Notes: a model not told the origin generated them from the letters alone. A DNA stretch of 64,000 nt from Micromonospora rhizosphaerae (GCF_900091465.1 NZ_FMHV01000002.1:4650001-4714000); one strand, 5' to 3'; positions 44,604-54,765 are shown, numbered from the stretch's first letter. Numbers and translations: made by a program.

Positions 44604-46367
44604 TCAGCCGGGCGGCGCCACGACCTCCCGGGCGTCGTCCGGCAGCCGGCGGGTGGCGCCGCGCCGGTCCAACAGTTCCAGCAGCGGCACCGCCACCCGG
44701 CGGGTGGTGTCCAGCGCCTGCCGGGCGGCGCTGAGCGTGAACGGCTGCGGCAGCCGGGCCAGCACCCGGACGGCGTCGTTGAGCGCGCCGGGGAGCAGCA
44801 CCACGTTCTCCGCCAGCCGCAGCAGGGCCCCGGCCCGGACGGCGGCGCCGATCTCCCGGGGACCGAGCCCCAGGTCGGCCAGGCGGTGCGCCTCGGGGGC
44901 CTGGAACGGGCGGTCGCCGTACTCGGCGCGGACCCGGTCGACGGCGCGGGCCACCGGCTCGGGCAGCGCGTCGACCGCCGCCGCGGTGATCCGGCCGGCG
45001 CGGACCCGCAGGGGTGGCCGGATCAGCGCCTCGACCAGCGCCCGGTCGGGCAGGTCGAGGCGCTGGCGCAGCACCTCGACCGGCACGCCGGGTTCGAGCG
45101 GATGCTCCCGGGCGTACCGGGTGACCTCCGCGATGAGCCGGACGCCGAGGCGGTGCCAGTGCTCCGGGTCGGCCAGCCAGTCGCCGGCGATGGGCTGGGC
45201 GGCGACCGCCACCCCCATCCGGGCCAGCTCGCCGGCCCGGACCAGGGCCCGGCGGCGCAGTTCGCCGGCGAGGTCCGGACGGCCGTCCAACTGGGCCAGG
45301 ACCGCCGCCCGGGCGGCGGCCGCGCCCCGCCGGCGCAGCGGCGGTGGGGCCACGTCGAGGACGGTCACCCCACCGGCGACGTGGTGCCGGCCCGGGTCGC
45401 GCAGCAGCGCCCGGTCGCCGATCAGCAGCGGTAGTGGCCGGGCCAGCCGCAGCCGGGCGGTGTCCGGGCCGAGCGGCCGCACCCGGGCGGGTACCGCCGC
45501 CGAGCCGACGTGCAGGGTCAGGCTGGCCGGCAGCTCGGCGGACGGGTCACCGGCGAGCCGAACGTCGAGCAGGTCGGTGAGCCGGAACCGGCCGGGGCTG
45601 AGCAGTGCGTCGCCGCGGGCGATCCGGTCCCTCGGCACCCCGCGCAGGTTCACCGCCACCCGAGCCACCGCGTCCACCCGGTCCTGAGCCATGCCGAGAC
45701 GGTGCAGGCCGCGGACCCGGACCGGCTCGCCGGTGGCGGCAAGTTCGAGCTGGTCGCCGACGCGCAGCTGGCCGCCGCCGAGGGTGCCGGTGACCACGGT
45801 GCCGCTACCCCGGATGGTGAACGAGCGGTCCACCCAGAGCCGTACCGGTGCTTCCGTCGGCGGATCGGGCAGCCGGGCGACCAGGCGGTCCAGGGCGGCC
45901 CGCAGCTCGGGCAGGCCCGCGCCGGTGAGGCCGCTGACCGCGACCGGCTCCACCTCGCCGAGCGAGGTGGCGGCGATCTCCGCGCGGGCCTGGGCCACCG
46001 CCGGCCCCGGATCGGCCAGGTCCGCCCGGGTCACCGCCAGCAGCCCGTACGACACCCCGAGCGCGTGCAGTGCGGCCAGGTGCTCGGCGGACTGCGGCAT
46101 CCAGCCCTCGTCGGCGGCCACCACGATCAGCGCGGCCGGGGCCGGGCCGACCCCGGCGAGCATGTTCGGCACGAACCGCTCGTGCCCGGGCACGTCGACG
46201 AAGGCGATGGTGCCGCCGGAGGGCAACGTGGTCCAGGCGAAGCCGAGGTCGATGGTCATGCCCCGGCGGCGTTCCTCCGCCCACCGGTCCGGTTCCATCC
46301 CGGTCAGCGCCCGGACCAAGGTGGACTTGCCGTGGTCGACATGTCCCGCGGTGGCGACGACCCACAT
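44604..46367 (-). CDS. selB: Selenocysteine-specific elongation factor SelB
   Basis: This 587-aa GTPase delivers Sec-tRNA to the ribosome at UGA codons with a SECIS RNA hairpin. The GTP-binding GHVDHGKST is at residues 8-16, with the switch GMTIDLGFAW, DVPGHERF and the TRAD-type guanine motif. Domains II and III follow. The C-terminal about 200 residues form winged helices for SECIS binding (DLPDRALVEALIRPPLRVRA, PEAHRLADLGLGPREIG). The start ATG is one base after the selA stop, so the two are coupled. A Sec-containing FDH gene is in the window. Confidence 0.96.
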   Translation of the reverse strand: MWVVATAGHVDHGKSTLVRALTGMEPDRWAEERRRGMTIDLGFAWTTLPSGGTIAFVDVPGHERFVPNMLAGVGPAPAALIVVAADEGWMPQSAEHLAALHALGVSYGLLAVTRADLADPGPAVAQARAEIAATSLGEVEPVAVSGLTGAGLPELRAALDRLVARLPDPPTEAPVRLWVDRSFTIRGSGTVVTGTLGGGQLRVGDQLELAATGEPVRVRGLHRLGMAQDRVDAVARVAVNLRGVPRDRIARGDALLSPGRFRLTDLLDVRLAGDPSAELPASLTLHVGSAAVPARVRPLGPDTARLRLARPLPLLIGDRALLRDPGRHHVAGGVTVLDVAPPPLRRRGAAAARAAVLAQLDGRPDLAGELRRRALVRAGELARMGVAVAAQPIAGDWLADPEHWHRLGVRLIAEVTRYAREHPLEPGVPVEVLRQRLDLPDRALVEALIRPPLRVRAGRITAAAVDALPEPVARAVDRVRAEYGDRPFQAPEAHRLADLGLGPREIGAAVRAGALLRLAENVVLLPGALNDAVRVLARLPQPFTLSAARQALDTTRRVAVPLLELLDRRGATRRLPDDAREVVAPPG

Positions 46368-46368
46368 G

Positions 46369-47673
46369 TCAGCCGTCCGCCGGAACCCGCAGGACGGCCT
46401 GCCGCACGGTCTCGTCGGCCTCGGCCGGTACGCAGCGCAGGTCCAGCACGAGTCGGCCGTGCAGGACCCGGCCGAGCACCGGCGGCTCGCCGGTGCGCAG
46501 CGGCTCGGCGTACCGTTCGGGCAGGCTCAGGGCCCAGGAGTCGAGCGCGACGCCGGGGGCGCCGCCGCCGCCGACCACCGAGGCGCAGGGCACCACCTCG
46601 GCCTTGCGGCCGTCGGCGCCGAGCCGGTCGCGCAGTCGTTCCGCCCGTTCGCGCAGCGTGGCGGGGTCGGCGTGCAGGGCCGCCCGAGTCGGGGTGGTCG
46701 GGCCGTGCAGGGTGGCGGCCAGGGCGGCGAGGGTGAGCTTGTCCACCCGCAGCGCCCGGGCGAGCGGGTGGCGGCGCAGCCGTTGGACCAGGTCGGCGGC
46801 GCCGAGCAGCAGACCGGCCTGCGGTCCACCGAGCAGCTTGTCGCCGCTGGCGGTGACCAGTGCCGCGCCGGCGCGCAGGCTGCTCGCTGCGTCCGGCTCG
46901 TCGGGGAGCAACGGGTCGGGGGCGAGCAGCCCGGAGCCGATGTCGGCGACCACTGGCACGCCGAGGGTGGCCAGCTCGCGCACCGGCACGGCCGAGGTGA
47001 AGCCGGTGACCACGAAGTTCGACGGGTGCACCTTGAGCACGAACCCGGTCCGCGGCCCGATCGCCGCCGCGTAGTCGGTGAGGGTGGTGCGGTTGGTGGT
47101 GCCCACCTCGCGCAGCCGGGCGCCGGTGCTCTCCAGCAGGTCGGGCAGGCGGAACCCGTCGCCGATCTCGACCAGCTCGCCGCGACTGACCACGATCTCC
47201 GCGTCGGCGGCGAGCGCGGTGGCCGCGAGGACCAGGGCGGCGGCGCCGTTGTTGACCACGTGCACGGCCTGCGCGTCAGGCACGGCGGCGGCGAGCGCGT
47301 CCAGTGTGTCCCGGCCGCGTCGGACCCGCCGGCCGGTGCGCAGGTCGAGTTCCACATCGGTGTGCCCGGCGGCGGCGACCATCGCCTCGACCGCGGCGGC
47401 CGAGAGCGGGGCCCGGCCCAGGTTGGTGTGCAGCACGACGCCGGTGGCGTTGAGCACCGCCCGCGGGGTCGGCGCCGGCAGGGCGGCGAGCGCGGTGTCG
47501 CGTACCTCCTCGGGTGCGATCTCGCCGCGGCGGGCGCGCTCCTGAGCACGGCCGATGGCGGCCTTGACCCGGTCGCGGCCGAACGCGTCGACCGCGGCGG
47601 CGAGCCGCGGATCGGCGAGCAGCGCGTCGGTGCGCGGCACGCGCCGCCGTGGGTCGGCCGTGCCGTCGGGCAT
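46369..47673 (-). CDS. selA: L-seryl-tRNA(Sec) selenium transferase
   Basis: This 434-aa PLP enzyme converts Ser-tRNA-Sec to Sec-tRNA-Sec. The PLP lysine is in TASGDKLLGGPQAG, and NATGVVLHTNLGR and VVADIGSGLL are family hallmarks. ATG 47673 begins MPDGTADPRRRVPRTDAL, which matches the usual start; the longer frame to 47808 would run across tRNA-Sec. It lies 22 bases downstream of tRNA-Sec and one base before selB, so the three are probably one transcript. Confidence 0.96.
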   Translation of the reverse strand: MPDGTADPRRRVPRTDALLADPRLAAAVDAFGRDRVKAAIGRAQERARRGEIAPEEVRDTALAALPAPTPRAVLNATGVVLHTNLGRAPLSAAAVEAMVAAAGHTDVELDLRTGRRVRRGRDTLDALAAAVPDAQAVHVVNNGAAALVLAATALAADAEIVVSRGELVEIGDGFRLPDLLESTGARLREVGTTNRTTLTDYAAAIGPRTGFVLKVHPSNFVVTGFTSAVPVRELATLGVPVVADIGSGLLAPDPLLPDEPDAASSLRAGAALVTASGDKLLGGPQAGLLLGAADLVQRLRRHPLARALRVDKLTLAALAATLHGPTTPTRAALHADPATLRERAERLRDRLGADGRKAEVVPCASVVGGGGAPGVALDSWALSLPERYAEPLRTGEPPVLGRVLHGRLVLDLRCVPAEADETVRQAVLRVPADG

Positions 47674-47695
47674 CGCGTCATCTCCAAGGGCTGCC

Positions 47696-47791
47696 TGGCG
47701 GAGACGGACGGGAATCGAACCCGCCTGGCCCGGGTCCCGGACCACACCGGTTTTGAAGACCGGGAGGGGCACCAGCCGCCTGAACGCCTCC
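47696..47791 (-). tRNA. selC: tRNA-Sec (UCA anticodon)
   Basis: On the minus strand the 96 bases fold as a selenocysteine tRNA. The 5' GGAGGCG pairs with the CGTCTCC of the 3' end, followed by an encoded GCCA. The anticodon stem CCGGT/ACCGG carries the loop CTTCAAA with UCA. A long variable arm TGGTCCGG/CCGGGCCA of 8 bp and the T-loop TTCGATT follow. The eighth acceptor pair appears mismatched (T/C). Its place directly before selA supports the call. Confidence 0.93.
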
Positions 47792-47854
47792 ACCCAGCAC
47801 TTAACCACATGCGATCTCCGCCCGCCGCCGGGAGGGGAGAACCGCGGGCCGAGG

Positions 47855-49144
47855 TCAGGGCGCGGGCGTCTCGAAGTGGGGTCGCGGCTTGCCGGGGCTG
47901 GTCGGCAGGCGGGTGATCGGCGGCAGCACCAGCGCCACGAACGCGAGGATCCCGATCACGGTGAAGGGCAGCGTGTAGCTCTTGCCGCTGGCGTCGTAGA
48001 GCAGCGCGGTGAGCAGCGGACCCACCACGCCCCCGATGCTCCAGGCCACGATCATCGCGCCGTAGATGGCCCCGGCGTTCGGCGTGCCGAAGTAGTCGGC
48101 GGCGGTCGCCGGCATGGTGCCGAAGCCACCGCCGTAGGCGAGGTAGACCAGGGCGGCGAGGACGGCGAAGAGCCAGAAGGGGGAGGCGTGCGGCAGGATC
48201 AGGAAGCAGACGCCCTGCAGGGCGAGCATGCCGAGGAACGCGGTCATCCGTCCGATCCGGTCGGACAGCCACGCCCAGATCACCCGCCCGCCGCCGTTGA
48301 ACAGGCCGAGGACGCCGACCAGCCCGGCCGCGGTCGCGGCGCTCACCCCGGCGACCGCCTGGGCGGCGTCCGCGGCCTGCGAGATGAGCGCGATCCCGCA
48401 GGTCACGTTGAGGGTGAGGATCAGCGTGAGCAGGTACCACTGCTTCGTGCGCAGGGCCTCGCCGAAGGTGTAGACGCGGGTGCCGGCGACGGCCCGCCCG
48501 CCGACCGCCGGCGTGAAGCCGGGCACCTGGTAGCCGGCGGGCGGGTTGCGGAAGAAGGACGCGCCGAGCAGCACCGCGATCAGGTACGCGAGGCCCAGCG
48601 GCAGGAAGACGCTGGTCTTGTCCGAGGTGCCGGCGAGCAGCGCCTTCGCCACCGGCGCGGTGATCACCGCACCGAAGCCGAAGCCGGCCACCGCAATGCC
48701 GGTGATCAGCCCGCGCCGGTCGGGGAACCACTTGCTGAGCATGGCGATCGGCGTGATGTACGCGGCGCCGAGCCCGATGCCGCCCATCACCCCGTAGGTG
48801 AGCAGCAGCAGCCACAACTGATCGCTCGACGACACCAGCGACGCCAGCATCGTCCCGACCGCGTAGAGGATGCCGCCGCCGAGCGCCACCGGCCGCGGCC
48901 CGCTGCGGTCCTGGATGCGGCCGCCGATCAGGCTGCCGATGAAGATGGTGCCGATGGCCACCTCGAACGGCAGCACCACCTCGGCCTTGCTCCACCCGAA
49001 CTCGGCCTGCAGCGGCTTGTTGAACACGCTCCACGCGTACACGGCGCCGAGCGCGAGTTGGACGAGCACGGCCGCCACCACGAGACCCCATCGGCCCCGC
49101 GTCGGTCGGCGATTTCCCCGCGATCCCGCGGTTGTTGTGGCCAT
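47855..49144 (-). CDS. OFA-type formate/oxalate MFS transporter
   Basis: This 429-aa protein is a 12-helix MFS carrier of the oxalate/formate antiporter (OxlT) family. Family features include GAVYAWSVFNKPLQAEFGWS near the N-terminus, PFEVAIGTIFIGSLIGG, a DRSGPR loop and GTMPATAADYFGTPNAGAIYG. It lies between the NrfD gene and tRNA-Sec on the same strand as the FDH genes. That makes formate or oxalate the likely substrate, feeding the dehydrogenase or disposing of its product. Confidence 0.85.
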   Translation of the reverse strand: MATTTAGSRGNRRPTRGRWGLVVAAVLVQLALGAVYAWSVFNKPLQAEFGWSKAEVVLPFEVAIGTIFIGSLIGGRIQDRSGPRPVALGGGILYAVGTMLASLVSSSDQLWLLLLTYGVMGGIGLGAAYITPIAMLSKWFPDRRGLITGIAVAGFGFGAVITAPVAKALLAGTSDKTSVFLPLGLAYLIAVLLGASFFRNPPAGYQVPGFTPAVGGRAVAGTRVYTFGEALRTKQWYLLTLILTLNVTCGIALISQAADAAQAVAGVSAATAAGLVGVLGLFNGGGRVIWAWLSDRIGRMTAFLGMLALQGVCFLILPHASPFWLFAVLAALVYLAYGGGFGTMPATAADYFGTPNAGAIYGAMIVAWSIGGVVGPLLTALLYDASGKSYTLPFTVIGILAFVALVLPPITRLPTSPGKPRPHFETPAP

Positions 49145-49190
49145 GAGCGGTACCCCCGTATCGGCTCATGGGCCCGGCGCCTCTTCTTGC

Positions 49191-50465
49191 CTACCCCCCG
49201 TTCGGGCCGGCGCCCGGCCCGCTGTCGTTCGGTGCCGGACGCTGGTGCCCGCGCACCCGCTCCCGCTGCGGCACCACGGTGTACTTCGGGTCCCGCGCGG
49301 AGACGACCCCGCCGTGGAAGATGCCGAACCGGGTGCAGGCGGAGGCTGCCAGAAGCGCCCCGCCGGCCAGGGCGGACAGCACCCGGCTGCGCCGCCCGAC
49401 CAGCGCGCCGGCCACCCCGGCGACGGTCAGCGCGCGCGCCGCGCGCAGCAGCCGCCCCGCGGTGCCGGTGGCATAGGGCTCGCTGAGCAGCCCGAGCCGG
49501 TTCTCCACCCGGTGCGAGCCCCACAGCTCCAGGGCCGCCCCGGCCACCGCGAGGCGGCGGGCCGGGCCGGCCTGCGCCGGCGGCGCGGCGATCAACCCGA
49601 CGCCGGCGCCGCTGGCCAGCGCGCTGCCCGCGAAGACCATCGGCAGTTCCGGGTACGCCTCGTGCCAGGACGGCACCGCCGTGTCGGCGAGCAGCACCGC
49701 GGTGTAGGTGCCCAGCGCCGGCGCGGTGGCGGCAGCGGCCAGCCCGGCGGCGTGCCCGACCGGGGGCAGCAGCCGGCGGGCCAGCCCGAACAGGCCCCGC
49801 TCGGGTAGCCGGGGCGCGGCCTCGGCCACCGCGGCGATGCCGGCGGCCGGTCCGAACGCGGTGAGGATCCAGGTGCCTGTCGACATCGGCGAGGTCAGCT
49901 TCGCCACCCGCAGCATGTGGTGGAACCGGGTCGGCCGGCCCAGGTCGTGGATGAGGAAGTACGTGCTGGCGCTGACCGCCGCCAGGGCGGTGACCCGGCC
50001 GGCCCGGCGCAGCGCCGGCCGGTCGGTGAGCTGTCCGCCGGCGGCCAGCAGCGACGACCCCGCGGCGATGCCACCGGTGAACAGGTAGGCCGCGATGTCC
50101 CACTTCCAGACCGGCGGCTTGAGGATCGGCCGGCCGTAGTAGGAGATGAACTCCGCCGGCGGCACGGTGAGCTGCTCCCCACCGCCGCCCCGGCGTCCGC
50201 CGCCGGTCCGCCGGTCCGCCGGCGCGGCGTCGCGGGGCGGCTGGGGTGCCAGCCGCGCCTCGGCGGCACCGGAGTCGGTGCGTGCCACACCCTCCCCGGG
50301 TCCGGTCGCCCGGCTGCCGTTCGCCGCTTCCCCGCGACTCACCTTCGGCCCGTGGCCGCCCGACCCGGGGTGGCCCGGCCCGCCGAGGCGGCCCGGGCCG
50401 TCGGCCTCGAGCCGCTCGCGGAAGCGGCGGAACAGGTCGCCGACGGCGGGACGGTCCGGACTCAC
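49191..50465 (-). CDS. NrfD-type membrane subunit of formate dehydrogenase
   Basis: This 424-aa protein has about eight hydrophobic helices in residues 125-395 and fits the NrfD/PsrC quinone-interacting membrane subunits. It opens SPDRPAVGDLFRRFRERLE, has a Gly/Pro-rich linker of about 60 residues, then SYYGRPILKPPVWKWDIAAY, which is a family start. ATG is absent; GTG 50465 overlaps the Fe-S subunit stop as GTGA. It would pass electrons from the Fe-S subunit to menaquinone. It replaces the cytochrome b subunit of E. coli FDH-N. Confidence 0.85.
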   Translation of the reverse strand: MSPDRPAVGDLFRRFRERLEADGPGRLGGPGHPGSGGHGPKVSRGEAANGSRATGPGEGVARTDSGAAEARLAPQPPRDAAPADRRTGGGRRGGGGEQLTVPPAEFISYYGRPILKPPVWKWDIAAYLFTGGIAAGSSLLAAGGQLTDRPALRRAGRVTALAAVSASTYFLIHDLGRPTRFHHMLRVAKLTSPMSTGTWILTAFGPAAGIAAVAEAAPRLPERGLFGLARRLLPPVGHAAGLAAAATAPALGTYTAVLLADTAVPSWHEAYPELPMVFAGSALASGAGVGLIAAPPAQAGPARRLAVAGAALELWGSHRVENRLGLLSEPYATGTAGRLLRAARALTVAGVAGALVGRRSRVLSALAGGALLAASACTRFGIFHGGVVSARDPKYTVVPQRERVRGHQRPAPNDSGPGAGPNGG

Positions 50466-51505
50466 GATGAACCTCCGACGAACGCGGCGACGGCCGCCGC
50501 CGCCATGGCCAGTGCGGCCAGTCCGGCCCGCTTCCACATCTTCGGCAGGTCCCGGCTGGTGACCACCGGGTCCGGCGGCAGGCCGTACACCTCCGGCTCG
50601 TCGAGCAGCAGGAAGAACGCGCCGTCCCCGCCGACGCCGTCGGTGGGGTCGTGGCCGTAGAGGCGGGCCTCCGGCACGCCGCGCTGGTGCAGCTGGGCGA
50701 CCCGGGCCGCGGCCCGCTCGCGCAGCTCGTCCAGTCGGCCGTACTGGATGGACTCCGTGGGGCAGGCCTGCGCGCAGGCCGGGGTCTTGCCGGCGCCGAG
50801 CCGGTCGTAGCAGAGCGTGCACTTCCACGCCCGGCCATCGCCCTTGCGCTGGTCGATGACCCCGTACGGGCAGGCCGAGATGCAGTAGCCGCAGCCGTTG
50901 CAGATGTCCTCCTGCACCACGACGGTGCCGAACTCGGTGCGGAACAGCGACCCGGTCGGGCAGACGTCCAGGCAGGCGGCGTGGGTGCAGTGCTTGCAGA
51001 CGTCGGACATCATCAGCCACCGGAAGTCGGTGCGCCCCTCGGCGCTGCCGGTGCGCCCCGGCGGTCCGTCGCCGGGCATGCCGAGGAATTCCGGCCCCGC
51101 GGCCATCCGCGCGGCGGCCGCCGGCTGACCGGGGGGCAGGCCCGGGGCGGTGCCGGTGTTCTCCGCCGTATCGGCGGCGGCGGCCGCGCTGGCCGGGCTG
51201 GCCGTCTCCCCGGTCGGCTCTGCAGCGAAGGGCGGGGTCCGATGGCCGGCCGGCAGCGGCTGCTCGATGAAGGCGACGTGCCGCCAGGAGTTCGCGGTGA
51301 GCGCGCCGGTGTTGTCGTACGACATGCCGAGCAGGTCGAAGCCGGAGGCGGGAACGTCGTTCCACTCCTTGCAGGCCACCTCGCACGCCTTGCAGCCGAT
51401 GCAGACGCTGGTGTCGGTGAAGAAGCCCATCCGGGTCTGGCCGTCGGTCCAGCCGGCGTCCGGCGCGGGGTCGAGCGGGCCGTACAGGCTGTTCGCCTCG
51501 ATCAT
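50462..51505 (-). CDS. fdhB: Formate dehydrogenase Fe-S subunit
   Basis: This 347-aa subunit carries four Cys clusters for [4Fe-4S] centres: CIGCKACEVAC (residues 35-45), CKHCTHAACLDVCP, CNGCGYCISACP and CTLCYD with CAQACP. A C-terminal helix (LAALAMAAAAVAAFVGG) suits membrane attachment. A disordered Ala/Gly/Pro insert separates the first cluster from the rest. Its ATG overlaps the FDH alpha stop (ATGA). It bridges the catalytic subunit and the NrfD protein. Confidence 0.93.
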   Translation of the reverse strand: MIEANSLYGPLDPAPDAGWTDGQTRMGFFTDTSVCIGCKACEVACKEWNDVPASGFDLLGMSYDNTGALTANSWRHVAFIEQPLPAGHRTPPFAAEPTGETASPASAAAAADTAENTGTAPGLPPGQPAAAARMAAGPEFLGMPGDGPPGRTGSAEGRTDFRWLMMSDVCKHCTHAACLDVCPTGSLFRTEFGTVVVQEDICNGCGYCISACPYGVIDQRKGDGRAWKCTLCYDRLGAGKTPACAQACPTESIQYGRLDELRERAAARVAQLHQRGVPEARLYGHDPTDGVGGDGAFFLLLDEPEVYGLPPDPVVTSRDLPKMWKRAGLAALAMAAAAVAAFVGGSS

Positions 51506-54500
51506 CCGACCTCCCGCTCCGACGCGTCGGTGGTGACGATGGGCGGGCGGCCCCCGACCATCCCCGCGCGGCGCCGGTAGTCGTCCACCAGCTCGAGCAG
51601 GGCCGGCCCGGTCGGGCGCCGGCCGGGCCGGATGTCACACGTGCCGACCTTGCTCTCCTGGATCAGCACGTTCGGGTCCAGGGTGATGCCGAACAGGTCG
51701 TTGACCGAGTCACCGGTGACGATCCCTTCCCGACCGAAGTGGTACGGCAGCCACACCTGGTGGATCACCCGGCCGTCGAGCCGCAGCGGGGTCAGCCGAT
51801 CGGTGACCAGAACGCGCGCCTCGATCGCGGCCCGACCGCTGACCAGGTGGGCCCAGCCGAGATGGTCCAGGCCGATCTCGCCGGCCAGCTCCGGGGAGAT
51901 CTCGACGAACATCGCCGGTTGCAGCTCGGCCAGACGCGGCACCGTGCGGCTCATGCCGCCGGCGGTGTGGTGCTCGGTGAGCCGGCTGACCGTGAACACG
52001 TACGGGAAGACCTCGGCGTGCGGCTGCGGCGGGCTCGGGTTCACCGAGTTCACCGGGTTGTCGTAGACCTTGCGGGTCGGGTTGGCCTGTTGCCCGTACA
52101 GCGGGTTGCGGATCGGCGACTCGGCCGGCTCGTAGTGCGTGGGCATCGGCCCGTCCTGCAGGCCGCTCGGCACGTACAGCCAGCCCTTGCCGTCGCCCTG
52201 CATGATGAACGGGTCGTCACCGGCGAGCCCCGCCACGCCGGCGGTGCCCTGCGGCGGCCGGTGCGTCGGCGGCTTCTTCTTCTCAAAGTCCGGCACGTCG
52301 TAGCCGGTCCACTCGCCCTGGTCGGCGTCCCACCAGACGTACTTCTTGCGTTCGCTCCAGGGCCGTCCCTGCGGGTCTGCGGAGGCGCGGTTGTAGAGGA
52401 TGCGCCGGTTGGCCGGCCAGGCCCAGCCCCACTCCGGGGCCACCCAGGTCTGCTCCGAGCCGGGCTTGCGGCGGGCGGCCTGGTTGACCCCGTCGGCGTA
52501 CACCCCAGTGTAGATCCAGCAGCCGATCGCGGTGGAGCCGTCGTCCTTGGCCTCGGTGAACGCGGACAGCGGGCGGCCGGTCGCCACGTCGTACCCGTTG
52601 ATCTCCTTCAGCACCGCCTCCGCGCTCGGCTCCGCAAGGGCGCCGTGCGTGGGGTAGTTCCAGTTGAGGTCACGCACCGCGCGGTCACGCGGCTTGTCCG
52701 AGGCGGCCAGCTTCTGCCGGATGATCCGCCCCAGGTGGTAGAAGAACCACAGCTCGGAGCGGCTGTCACCCGGCGGGTCGACCGCCTTCTCCCGCCACTG
52801 CAGCAGCCGCTGGGTCTGGGTGAAGGTGCCCTCCTTCTCCACGTGCGAGGCCGCCGGGATGAAGAACACCTCAGTGCGGCACTCCTCCGGCACGATCTCG
52901 CCGGTCTCCACCTCCGGGCTGTTCTGCCAGAACGTCGCGCTCTCGATCATGAACAGGTCCCGGACCACCAGCCAGTCCAGGTTCGCCAAGCCCAGCCGCT
53001 GGGCCCTGCCGTGCGCCGAACCGACCGCCGGGTTCTGGCCGAGCAGGAAGTAGCCCTTCACCTTGCCGTCGATCATGTTCAGCACCGTCTGGTACGTCCC
53101 GTGATCGCCGGTCATCCGCGGTATGTAGCCGTAGCAGAAGTCGTTCTCCGGGCTGGCCGCGTCGCCCCAGTACGCCTTCAGCAGGCTGGCCCCGAAGTCC
53201 CGGGCGTTGGACCAGAAGCCCTTCTGGCCCGGGTGCCGGATGCTGTCCACCCACTCGGTGAAGGTCGGGTGGTGGGCGTGATGCGGCATCGGCAGGTAGC
53301 CCGGCAGCAGGTTGAACAGCGTCGGGATGTCGGTGGAGCCCTGGATGCTGGCATGCCCGCGCAGGGCCAGCACCCCGCCGCCCGGCCGGCCGATGTTCCC
53401 CAGCAGCAGCTGGATGATCGCCCCGGTGCGGATGTACTGCACCCCCACGCTGTGCTGGGTCCACCCCACCGAGTAGATCAACACGCCGGTGCGCTCCCGG
53501 CCGGAGTTCTCCGTCCACGCCCGGGCAAGCTCGAGGAACTTCTCCCGCGGGATGCCGCAGACCCGTTCCACCATCTCCGGGGTGTATCGCGCGAAGTGGC
53601 GCTTGAGGAGCTGGTAGACGCAGTTCGGATCCTGCAACGTCTCGTCCCGCCGCACCTGGCCGCCGACCGGAATGCCGTGCGACTCGTGCCGCAGGCCGGC
53701 CGCGGTGTCCCGCTCCTGGTGGGCGGCGCGGTAGCCGGTGGTCTCCTCCTGGCCCGCATACTGCCAGCTTCGCTGGTTGTACGCGTGCGTCTGTGGGTTG
53801 TAGCCGGAGAAGAGACCATCCAGGTCCTCGGTGTCGGCGAACTCGTCGCTCACGATGGTCGCCGCGTTAGTGTAGGCCAGCAGGTACTCCCGGAAGTCGA
53901 GCTCGTTCTCCAGGATGTAGCGCACCACACCACCGAGCAGCGCGATGTCCGTGCCCGCCCGGATCGGCAGGTAGGTGTCCGCCAGCGCGCTGGTGCGGGT
54001 GAACCGGGGGTCGACGTGGAATACCTTCGCCCCCCGCCGCTTGGCCTCCATCACCCACTGGAAACCCACCGGATGGGCCTCGGCCATGTTCGAGCCCTGG
54101 ATGACGATGACGTCAGCGTTGGCGACATCCTGCTGGAAGACCGTCGCGCCACCGCGACCGAAGCTGGTCCCCAGACCGGGGACGGTGGCGGAGTGTCAAA
54201 TCCGCGCCTGGTTCTCGATCTGTAGGGCGCCGAGCGCGGTGAAGAGCTTCTTGATGAGGTAGTTCTCTTCGTTGTCCAGCGTGGCGCCACCGAGGCTGGC
54301 GATGCCGAGGGTGCGGTTCAACAGCCGTCCCTCGTCGTCGGTGTCCTCCCAGGTGGCGTCGCGCGCCGCGATCACCCGGTCGGCGATCATGTCCATCGCC
54401 GTGTCGAGGTCGAGGTCCTCCCACTCGGTGCCGTACCGCGGGCGGTAGCGGACCTTGGTCTGCCGCAAGGGGCTGGTCACCAGCGACTTGCTCGCCGAGC

Positions 54501-54765
54501 CCTTCGGGCAGAGCCGCCCGCGCGAGATCGGGCTGTCCGGGTCACCCTCGATCTGGGTGACCTGCCCGTCCTTGACGTACACCCGCTGCCCGCAGCCCAC
54601 CGCGCAGTAGGGGCAGACCGAGCGGGCCATGCTGTCCGCGGTCTCCGTGCGCGCGGTCAGCGCCGCCGACCGGGCCGACTGGGCCGCCGCGCCCCGGCCG
54701 AGCGGGTCGGTGCCGGTGAGCTGCCGGTAGACCGGCCAACCCTCGATGAAGGTCTTCAGACCCAT
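51502..54765 (-). CDS. fdhA: Selenocysteine formate dehydrogenase alpha subunit
   Basis: This is the molybdopterin catalytic subunit (1087 aa with Sec), oxidising formate to CO2. The N-terminal [4Fe-4S] cluster has Cys 51, 54, 58 and 86 (CPYCAVGC, LCPKG). A UGA at 54198-54196 interrupts the frame at residue 190 exactly where E. coli FDH-N has Sec: the context is ENQARI-Sec-HSATVPG. The frame then runs on unbroken to 51502 through NMAEAHPVGFQW. A SECIS-like hairpin follows the UGA. There is no Tat signal, so the enzyme is probably cytoplasmic. ATG 54765 starts MGLKTFIEGWPVYRQL. Annotated by a Sec-blind caller this would appear as two genes (54196-54870 and 51502-54087). Confidence 0.95.
54160..54198 (-). 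promoter_or_regulatory. SECIS element after the fdhA UGA
   Basis: On the minus strand, 12 bases after the UGA, GTCCCC and GGGGAC form a 6-bp stem capped by the loop GGTCT (54167-54183). Bacterial SECIS hairpins read by SelB carry a GGUCU-type loop, as in E. coli fdhF. This loop at the right distance is strong support that the UGA is decoded as Sec. Confidence 0.9.
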
